The position numbers and the translations under genes are program-made. Below are positions 1-5,900 of a stretch of 6,585 nt of DNA, one piece after another; the first letter of the stretch is position 1, and the number at the start of each line of letters is the position of its first letter. The notes beneath the pieces were generated by a model that ran no database searches, was not told where the DNA came from, and saw only the letters and a list, made by a program, of their open reading frames with translations. Source of the DNA: a bacterium (GTDB lineage Bacteria > Patescibacteriota > Saccharimonadia > Saccharimonadales > Saccharimonadaceae). The stretch lies in NCBI GenBank assembly GCA_029565375.1, contig JAKQOF010000005.1:1-6585 (forward strand). The letters run 5' to 3'.

Positions 1-69
1 TGCCTGGGTGCCTACCTGTCGTACGCAGATCGCTACGAGCGCGAGCAGGAGCCCGACTTCCGCAGCTAA
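1..69 (+). CDS. C-terminal end of an unrecognised protein (5' partial)
   Basis: Frame 1 is open from the window edge to a TAA at 67-69 and gives 22 residues ending EQEPDFRS. The tail is polar and charged (Arg and Glu rich) and I do not recognise the family. It is taken as a real gene end for two reasons. A strong intrinsic terminator starts 11 nt after the stop. The codons are also strongly biased: about 64% GC overall and 19 of 22 sense codons ending in G or C, against 9 of 22 in the first 22 codons of the next gene. That bias could mean high expression or foreign origin, but the sample is very short. Confidence 0.6.
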   Translation, partial: CLGAYLSYADRYEREQEPDFRS

Positions 70-80
70 ATACCAACGGT

Positions 81-120
81 GCAGTCCCCGGTCCATATGG
101 ACCGGGGACTGCTACTTTTT
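81..120 (+). terminator. Strong rho-independent terminator from a perfect 32-bp palindrome
   Basis: Positions 81-112 are a perfect palindrome: GCAGTCCCCGGTCCAT followed by its exact reverse complement. This can fold into a GC-rich stem of about 14 bp with a 4-nt ATAT loop. TACTTTTT follows at 113-120. It sits 11 nt after the stop of the upstream gene and so should end that transcript. Its right arm overlaps the weak -35 region of the next promoter. A GTG at 79 that would extend the next ORF upstream lies at the edge of this hairpin, which argues against that start. Confidence 0.85.
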
Positions 121-137
121 AGCCAAAATGCTATTAT
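109..137 (+). promoter_or_regulatory. Extended -10 promoter of the MurF-like gene, leaderless
   Basis: TG at 129-130, one base, then TATTAT at 132-137 form an extended -10. The -35 at 17-bp spacing (109-114, CTGCTA) is poor and lies in the terminator arm, which fits reliance on the extended -10. The predicted start of transcription is about 144-145, and the ATG is at 145, so the mRNA should have no 5' leader. No Shine-Dalgarno sequence precedes the ATG. Confidence 0.6.
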
Positions 138-144
138 AGTAGTA

Positions 145-1440
145 ATGTTTAAATCAATTATTCGCATCACGCTGGAATGGTATGTTAAAAAATACTTTAA
201 GCGTCATCCCGACGTAAAGCTTGTCGTTGTGACTGGGAGCGTCGGCAAAACGACGACTAAAATTGCTATTGGTACAGTTTTGTCTGAGGGCTTTCGCGTG
301 CGACTTCACGAGGGTAATTATAATTCAGAGATTAGTACGCCACTCGCTATCCTGGGTATCGAACTGCCTGACTCACTTCGTCATATTGGTGCGTGGTTGG
401 CGGTTTTTCGCGCGGCGAGTCGTCGTGTTCGAGAGCCAGCCGACGTTGATGTCATTGTGCAAGAGATTGGCAGCGATAGGATTGGGCAAGTTGCGCATGC
501 GGGAACGTTCCTGCACCCTGATATCGCTGTCGTGACCGCCGTAGCACCGGAGCACATGGAATATTTTGGAACGATTGAAAACGTCGCAAAGGAAGAACTT
601 GCGGCAGCCAACTTTAGCAAGCAGGTACTTATTAATCGTGATGATATTGATGGCATGTATGCCGAGTATGTCACTAATCCTGATATGAGTACTTATGGGT
701 CAACGCGTGAGTCGGAATATCATTTTGTGGTCGACGGTTTTCATTTGGATAGCGGATTTGAAGGATCATTTGTTGCGAAGGACTGGGACACACCAACCCA
801 AACAACCATTACGCTCATAGGCGACCATAGTATCCGACCCGCGGTTGCCGCTGGCGCGGTCGCGGTGAAGCTTGGTTTGACGCCAAAGCAAGTGGCTACA
901 GGCCTCGCAAAGGTGCGTGCCGTTAACGGTCGAATGAATGTCCTGCGCGGAGTGAATGGCACAACTATTATTGACGATACCTATAACTCCAGCCCACTCG
1001 CTGCCACATCTGCGCTACAAACGCTATATGATATCGACGCCACGCAAAAGATTGCTGTTATTGGTGACATGAATGAGCTTGGTGATAGCTCGGCAGACGA
1101 ACACAAAAAACTAGGTGAGTTTTGCGATCCCAATGGTATGACGTGGTTAATCACGGTCGGCCCACAAACAGAGGCGTATGTTGCTCCGATTGCAAAGCAA
1201 AAGGGCTGTCAGGTACGGTCGTTTCGTAGCCCCATCGAGGCTGGTGCGTTTGTGCACAGGATACTTCAATCCAGTGCAGTCGTCTTATTTAAAGGGTCTG
1301 AGGGTGGTATTTTCTTGGAAGAAGCCGTCAAGGTTATTCTTCATTCAACAGATGATGAGCATCGCCTCGTTCGTCAATCAGCGGCGTGGATGCAACGCAA
1401 ACAGCAGTTTTATGACAATGGTTTCAAATGGCCTCTGTAA
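145..1440 (+). CDS. MurF-like Mur ligase lacking the N-terminal UDP-binding domain
   Basis: Mur ligase of 431 residues, closest to MurF, the cytoplasmic enzyme that uses ATP to add D-Ala-D-Ala to UDP-MurNAc-tripeptide in peptidoglycan synthesis. Visible motifs are the ATP P-loop TGSVGKTTTK (30-39), EGNYNSEISTPL (56-67), EIGSDRIG (107-114), APEHMEYFG (134-142), NGRM (261-264) before DDTYNSSP (277-284), and VIGDMNELG (305-313), with a C-terminal Mur domain to the end. Canonical MurF carries roughly 80-100 residues of substrate-binding domain before the P-loop. Here there are only 29, forming a basic amphipathic or hydrophobic segment (MFKSIIRITLEWYVKKYFKR). My recollection is that short MurF-like proteins are common in CPR bacteria. 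The ATG at 145 is chosen because an upstream GTG at 79 lies at the edge of the terminator hairpin and the promoter ends 7 nt before 145. The lysine that is carbamylated in other Mur ligases is unclear: an ungapped alignment with E. coli MurF puts Glu151 there, with Lys149 two residues earlier. The exact substrate is therefore inferred. Confidence 0.85.
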   Translation: MFKSIIRITLEWYVKKYFKRHPDVKLVVVTGSVGKTTTKIAIGTVLSEGFRVRLHEGNYNSEISTPLAILGIELPDSLRHIGAWLAVFRAASRRVREPADVDVIVQEIGSDRIGQVAHAGTFLHPDIAVVTAVAPEHMEYFGTIENVAKEELAAANFSKQVLINRDDIDGMYAEYVTNPDMSTYGSTRESEYHFVVDGFHLDSGFEGSFVAKDWDTPTQTTITLIGDHSIRPAVAAGAVAVKLGLTPKQVATGLAKVRAVNGRMNVLRGVNGTTIIDDTYNSSPLAATSALQTLYDIDATQKIAVIGDMNELGDSSADEHKKLGEFCDPNGMTWLITVGPQTEAYVAPIAKQKGCQVRSFRSPIEAGAFVHRILQSSAVVLFKGSEGGIFLEEAVKVILHSTDDEHRLVRQSAAWMQRKQQFYDNGFKWPL

Positions 1441-1443
1441 TAT

Positions 1444-1472
1444 AAGGGTGCAGTTGCTATCATCCCTTCTTT
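1444..1472 (+). terminator. Possible weak terminator after the MurF-like gene
   Basis: AAGGGTG (1444-1450) can pair with CATCCCTT (1461-1468) with one bulged T and a 10-nt loop, followed by CTTT. The T tract is short and overlaps the next gene's -35 box, so termination would be inefficient at best. Confidence 0.3.
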
Positions 1473-1498
1473 GCCGTGCTTTCCTAGCGTGATACGAT
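1471..1498 (+). promoter_or_regulatory. Promoter of the pilin-NHL gene, leaderless
   Basis: TTGCCG (1471-1476), a 16-bp spacer, and an extended -10 with TG at 1490-1491 and TACGAT at 1493-1498. The -10 ends 7 nt before the ATG at 1506, which puts the predicted transcription start at about 1505-1506. No Shine-Dalgarno sequence is present. The geometry matches the promoter of the preceding gene. Confidence 0.6.
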
Positions 1499-1505
1499 AG
1501 ACGTA

Positions 1506-1628
1506 ATGGGCGTCAAAAGCAAGATAAACATTGAAGAAAAACAATATGGCTTCACGATCGTCGAACTTTTGATTGTAATTGTTGTCATCGGTATCTTAGC
1601 TGCGATCGTGATCGTTGCGTATGCAGGA
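1506..1628 (+). other. Prepilin leader and N-terminal pilin helix
   Basis: Covers residues 1-41. A basic and acidic leader ends at Gly15, followed by Phe16 (the N-methylated residue in type IV pilins), Glu20 at mature position +5, and about 20 hydrophobic residues. This is the prepilin peptidase (PilD-type) recognition pattern, which acts at the cytoplasmic membrane. No peptidase gene is in this window. Confidence 0.85.
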
Positions 1629-2885
1629 ATCTCGCAGAGAGCAATTGTTGCGACGCTAACTTCAGATCTTGAAAACAGTGCGAAGCAACTTAAGTTGGAT
1701 CAAGTGATAAACAGTGGGTATCCTACATCGACGTCCACAGCAAATAGTGGTCAGGGGCTCAAATCGAGTAACGGAACGACGTACCAATATACAGTGGACA
1801 ACTCCGTAAACCCGCAAACGTTTTGCATTACAGCCTCAAACGGAACGACGGCTTACTATATAACAAATGATGGAGCTCCAACGAGCGGTATATGTCCTGG
1901 GCATACGGCACCGGGTGGACCTGTCGAACAAACGGTAGCGACTTTTGCTGGTTCGACGAATGGTATTACGAATGGGACTGGTACGGCTGCAAGATTCGGA
2001 ATGCCAAACGGGATTGCAATTGACTCAACCGGGTTAATGTATGTAGCCGACTTTGGCAATCACACGGTACGAAGGGTCACATCGGCGGCGGTCGTAACAA
2101 CATTTGCCGGCGATCCCTACACGACAGGTAACACGAACGGCACGGGTTCCGGAGCTACCTTTAATAATCCATCAGACGTTGCATTGGATAGTACCGGCAA
2201 TATATATGTAGCAGACGGTGTTAGTAGTCGCATCCGCAAAATCACACCAGCTGCAGTTGTTACGACATTTGCAGGTAGTACGAGTGGATATCTCGATGCA
2301 ACGGGCACTTCTGCACAGTTTAATTCACCAAATGGTGTCGCCGTGGACAGCTCGAACAATGTATTTGTTGCCGATTCAAGTAATCACCGCATTCGTAAGA
2401 TCACTCCTGCGGGTGTTGTGACAACGTTCGCAGGAAGCACAAGCGGCTACCTTGATGCGACTGGTACATCTGCACAGCTATACGCTCCTTTTAATCTGTG
2501 TATCGATAGCGCGGATAACATATACGTTGCTGATAGACTCAATAACCGTATTCGCAAAATAACGCCTGCAGGTGTGGTGACAACAGTCGCCGGTAGTACG
2601 TCTGGTTATGTTGACGCAACGGGTACAGCAGCAAGGTTTAATTTACCTTCAGACGTAGCCGTGGATTCGTCAGGTAACCTATACGTCGCAGATACTGGTA
2701 ATCACCGTATTCGCAAAATAACGCCTGCAGGTGTGGTGACAACAGTTGCCGGTAGTACGAGTGGTTATTTGGATGGGGTAGCATCGGTCGCATTGTTTAA
2801 TCAGCCAAGAGGCATTGGCGTAGATTCGTCAGGTGCCCTTTTTGTGGTTGATTACGGCAATAACCGCATTCGCAAAATTCAGTAG
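1506..2885 (+). CDS. Type IV pilin-like protein fused to a six-repeat NHL beta-propeller
   Basis: A 459-residue protein in three parts. Residues 1-15 are a charged class III (prepilin) leader ending in Gly15. Residues 16-41 are FTIVELLIVIVVIGILAAIV and onward, the hydrophobic N-terminal helix of type IV pilins and pseudopilins with Glu at +5 (Glu20). Cleavage and N-methylation by a prepilin peptidase are therefore expected after Gly15. Residues about 42-133 are a small pilin head with Cys107 and Cys130 placed for a disulfide loop before ICPGH. After a Gly/Pro linker (134-142) come six NHL-type repeats of about 53 residues, each with VTT(F/V)AG, a VDSSGN(L/I)YVAD-like core and HRIRKITPAGV. This is the count of a complete six-bladed propeller. 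I infer an extracytoplasmic surface or pilus-tip protein with a binding function. NHL propellers bind proteins, RNA or glycans, or act as enzymes, so the ligand cannot be read from sequence. The first ATG is used because it sits 7 nt after the promoter. The fusion is unusual; a non-pilus membrane-anchored protein is the alternative. Confidence 0.85.
   Translation: MGVKSKINIEEKQYGFTIVELLIVIVVIGILAAIVIVAYAGISQRAIVATLTSDLENSAKQLKLDQVINSGYPTSTSTANSGQGLKSSNGTTYQYTVDNSVNPQTFCITASNGTTAYYITNDGAPTSGICPGHTAPGGPVEQTVATFAGSTNGITNGTGTAARFGMPNGIAIDSTGLMYVADFGNHTVRRVTSAAVVTTFAGDPYTTGNTNGTGSGATFNNPSDVALDSTGNIYVADGVSSRIRKITPAAVVTTFAGSTSGYLDATGTSAQFNSPNGVAVDSSNNVFVADSSNHRIRKITPAGVVTTFAGSTSGYLDATGTSAQLYAPFNLCIDSADNIYVADRLNNRIRKITPAGVVTTVAGSTSGYVDATGTAARFNLPSDVAVDSSGNLYVADTGNHRIRKITPAGVVTTVAGSTSGYLDGVASVALFNQPRGIGVDSSGALFVVDYGNNRIRKIQ
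2545..2587 (+). repeat. 43-bp exact direct repeat, copy 1 (blade 4/5 junction)
   Basis: Identical to 2704-2746 over 43 bp. After one mismatch the match continues for a further 12 bp. The copies are 159 bp (53 codons) apart, exactly one NHL blade, so they mark a recent blade duplication or gene conversion. Other blade boundaries are similar only at protein level. Confidence 0.85.
2704..2746 (+). repeat. 43-bp exact direct repeat, copy 2 (blade 5/6 junction)
   Basis: Second copy of the 43-bp repeat found at 2545-2587. It codes for the end of blade 5 and the first strand of blade 6 (RIRKITPAGVVTTV). Recombination between the copies would add or remove exactly one blade in frame. Confidence 0.85.
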
Positions 2886-2902
2886 CCTTAGTTAGGTGCT
2901 AC
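2882..2902 (+). terminator. Possible weak hairpin after the pilin-NHL gene
   Basis: GTAGC (2882-2886) pairs with GCTAC (2898-2902), with a little inner pairing. The stop codon lies in the left arm. No real T tract follows (AGATTTGTT), so it may only be a 3' end structure. Confidence 0.25.
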
Positions 2903-2906
2903 AGAT

Positions 2907-2935
2907 TTGTTCAAGAGGTAGACACTTGTTATACT
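2907..2935 (+). promoter_or_regulatory. Promoter of leuS, near-leaderless
   Basis: TTGTTC (2907-2912), an exact 17-bp spacer, then TATACT (2930-2935) with TG at 2927-2928 as extended -10. It is the best sigma-70-type match in the window. Transcription should start at about 2942-2945 and the ATG is at 2945, leaving a leader of 0-3 nt with no room for a Shine-Dalgarno site, T-box or attenuator. Confidence 0.65.
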
Positions 2936-2944
2936 AAGACGCGT

Positions 2945-5900
2945 ATGAAGCGTTACAATCCGTCCGAAATTGAGCCAAAGTGGCAACAGACTTGGGAAGA
3001 CCAAAAGGTTAACGAAGTTGTTGTTGATGATACCAAAGAGAAAGTCTATGTGTCTGGCATGTTTCCGTACCCAAGTGGTGCAGGTATGCACACGGGGCAC
3101 GCATTTTCTTATGCGATCGTCGACGCGATTGCGCGCTTTCACCGTCAACACGGCCGCAATGTTTTAAACCCAATGGGTTGGGACACGTTCGGATTACCAG
3201 CTGAGAACTATGCGATTAAAACAGGGACAGCGCCCGCAGTTGTGACCGCGCAGAACATAGCCAACTTTAAAAAGCAGTTTAAGCGCATGGGCGTTAGTAT
3301 TGATTGGTCACGAGAGATTAATACCAGTGATCCTGAATATTATCGGTGGACGCAGTGGATTTTTACGAAATTATTTGAGCGTGGCTTAGCCTATCAAAAA
3401 GAGAGTCTGCAGTGGTGGTGTCCGGTTGACAAGACGGTGCTTGCGAACGAGCAAGTTGAGGGCGGTCATTGTTGGCGCTGTGGCAGTATCGTTGAAAAGA
3501 AGTCGATGAAGCAATGGTTTTTTCGTATCACAAACTACGCTGAGCAATTGCTTGAGGAAATTCCTGCACTTGATTGGCCTCAAAAAATCAAAACGGCTCA
3601 GACCAACTGGATTGGTAAATCACAGGGCGCCGAGATCGAGTTTGCTCTTGATACGACGACGAAGAGTGGTGCAGCACCAAACTACCTTTTGTTACATGGT
3701 TTTACCGGACGAGCTGACAAGAATTTTATTCCGTGGTTAAAGGAACGGCTGGAAGCAAAAGGCTATACGGTTCAGGCGCCACAACTACCGAACACTGATT
3801 CACCTACAGAAGACGACCAGGTAGGATATGTCATTGACAGCTGTACGATTGATGAGAATACAGTGATTGTTGGTCATAGTCTTGGTGGCAGTGTCGCGAT
3901 GAAGGTGCTTGAAAAGATTAACCGACCAATTGCAGGGCTGGTATTAGTTGCCCCTGCTGTCGAACCGGCATTTCGTACGGGCGAACCAAGGGCATTTTGG
4001 GATACTTTCGCATTTGATTATGACTACGACAAGATAACAAAGCTTGCAGCGTATCGTATTATTCTCTCGGACACACTAGAGGCAGAAAAGCGCCAGCCGT
4101 ATTTGTTGTACCTGGCAGAAAAAATTGATGCGACGTTCCGCGAATCAACAGCCAATCGTGTCCATTTTTGCGCAGACGAAGAGCCATTTATTCTTGCGAA
4201 TATTTCGCCATCAATCACTGTCTTTTCAACGCGTCCGGACACATTGTTTGGCGCGACGTTTATAGTTCTTGCACCCGAGCATCATCTTGCCAAACAACTT
4301 GCAACCGATGATATGCGCGACTCTGTGCAGTCATATATCGCAACTGCGGTCAAAAAGTCAGAGATTGAACGTATGAACGATACCAAGGAAAAAACTGGTG
4401 TCTTTACAGGTAGCTACGCAATTAATCCTGCCAGTGGTGAAAAAGTACCTATTTGGATTGCCGATTATGTTTTGAATGGCTATGGCACGGGTGCGATTAT
4501 GGCGGTACCTGCTCACGATGAGCGCGATTATGCATTTGCTGCGAAGTATAACTTGCCAATTACAGAAGTTGTGAGTTACTTTACGCTGAACGAAGGTATC
4601 AACGCGCCGCAAGAAGGCAAAGAGATTCGTGAACGTAAGGTTGTCGATGGCATTATCATGAATCAACGCGGTGAGTACCTTTTGATGAGCGAAACGGGCA
4701 ATACTCATTTTGTTGGTGGTGGCGTTGAGGCAGATGAGGACGAAATGACTGGCCTCAAACGTGAAATCGCAGAAGAGGTTGGCCTGACCGGTATTCTGTC
4801 GATGAAACCTGTCGGATCTGCGATAACAGCTCATGCCTATCGTATTCCCGGTGACTACAATGTCATCGCAAAGGGTCATTTTTATGAAGTTGTTGTCGAC
4901 GCTGATATTCAGGTGCCGAGCGAAATCGAAGAAGGCCGACATACAGTTGAGTGGGTCAAAAAAGAAGATGTCGCAGGCCGCCTGACATGGCCAGGGCATC
5001 AGTTTGCCTGGCAACAGTATCTTGATGGTACACAGCTGTATAGCGGCGAGGGTGTCTTGGTAAACAGCGGTGCATTTGACGGCATGAGTACCAGTGATGC
5101 GCGCGAAGAGATCGTCGAATGGTTGGAACAAGAGGGAACTGGTCGCAGTAAGACAACCTACAAGATGCGTGACTGGTTGATAAGTCGTCAACGCTATTGG
5201 GGTGCGCCAATTCCGATCATTCATTGTCCAGATCACGGTGCGGTTGCGGTTCCTGAAGAGCAGCTACCAGTTGTGCTACCTGAAGTTGCTGACTATGCAC
5301 CAAAGGGTGATGGTAAGTCAGCGCTGGCAGGCGTTGCAGAATGGGTAAATACGACCTGTCCAACTTGTGGCGGCCCTGCGCTTCGCGAGACGGACACGAT
5401 GGATGGCTATGCATGTAGCAGCTGGTATTTGTTGCGTTATGCTGACCCACGTAATAACGAAAAGGCTTGGGATCCAGAAACTGCCAACTACTGGAATCCG
5501 GTTGATTATTACATTGGTGCTGACCATGCCGTCGCGCATTTATTGTACGTTCGTTTTTGGACGCATGTATTTAACGAAATGGGTCTCCTCAATTTTAAAG
5601 AGCCTGTCAAGAAAATGATTTATCACGGTTATATTAACGCCGAAGATGGTACCAAGATGAGCAAGAGTAAGGGCAATGTCATCGACCCACTTGATATCAT
5701 TGACCAAGGCTATGGTGCTGACGCAATGCGTACCTATGTGTTGTTTATGGGCCCGGTTGAGTTGGACGCCGCCTGGGATTCACGCGGGATTGCCGGCGTA
5801 TACCGATTCTTAAACCGTGTGTGGGTATTGGCGCAGGAATATATCGAGTCTGATAAAAGCGTGACAAAGAACGACGACGCCGTGCGACGTGTTATGCATA

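Larger units (their letters stand above)
1935..2882 (+). repeat. Six tandem NHL repeats (blades 1-6)
   Basis: Repeat units begin at the (V)TT(F/V)AG strand: blade 1 at 1935-2093, blade 2 at 2094-2258, blade 3 at 2259-2417, blade 4 at 2418-2576, blade 5 at 2577-2735, blade 6 at 2736-2882. Units are 53 codons except blade 2 (55) and the shortened last one (49, ending RIRKIQ). Blades 3 to 5 are the most alike. Blades 1 and 2 are more diverged, and blade 4 lacks the usual NG(V/I)AVD (it has FNLCID with an unpaired Cys332). Confidence 0.85.

Noticed and set aside
79..144. Upstream extension of the MurF-like gene from a GTG at 79
   Set aside because: The extension is the translation of the terminator palindrome and promoter. 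The extended -10 at 132-137 places transcription at the ATG at 145.
1770..1850. 12-bp direct repeat AACGGAACGACG at 1770-1781 and 1839-1850 in the pilin head
   Set aside because: It encodes two similar NGTT turns 23 residues apart. It is too short to separate from chance or a simple beta-hairpin duplication.
3653..5035. Frameshift or gene-fusion artefact as the source of the extra LeuRS domains
   Set aside because: Both inserts stay in one uninterrupted frame with LeuRS, the core motifs on either side align without loss, and both carry intact family motifs. Raw reads were not available, so an assembly error is not formally excluded.
4358..5236. Long minus-strand ORF (292 codons) antisense to leuS
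   Set aside because: It overlaps the conserved editing and Nudix coding on the plus strand, its translation shows no recognisable motif, and no promoter was seen for it. It is most likely a by-product of codon usage on the plus strand.
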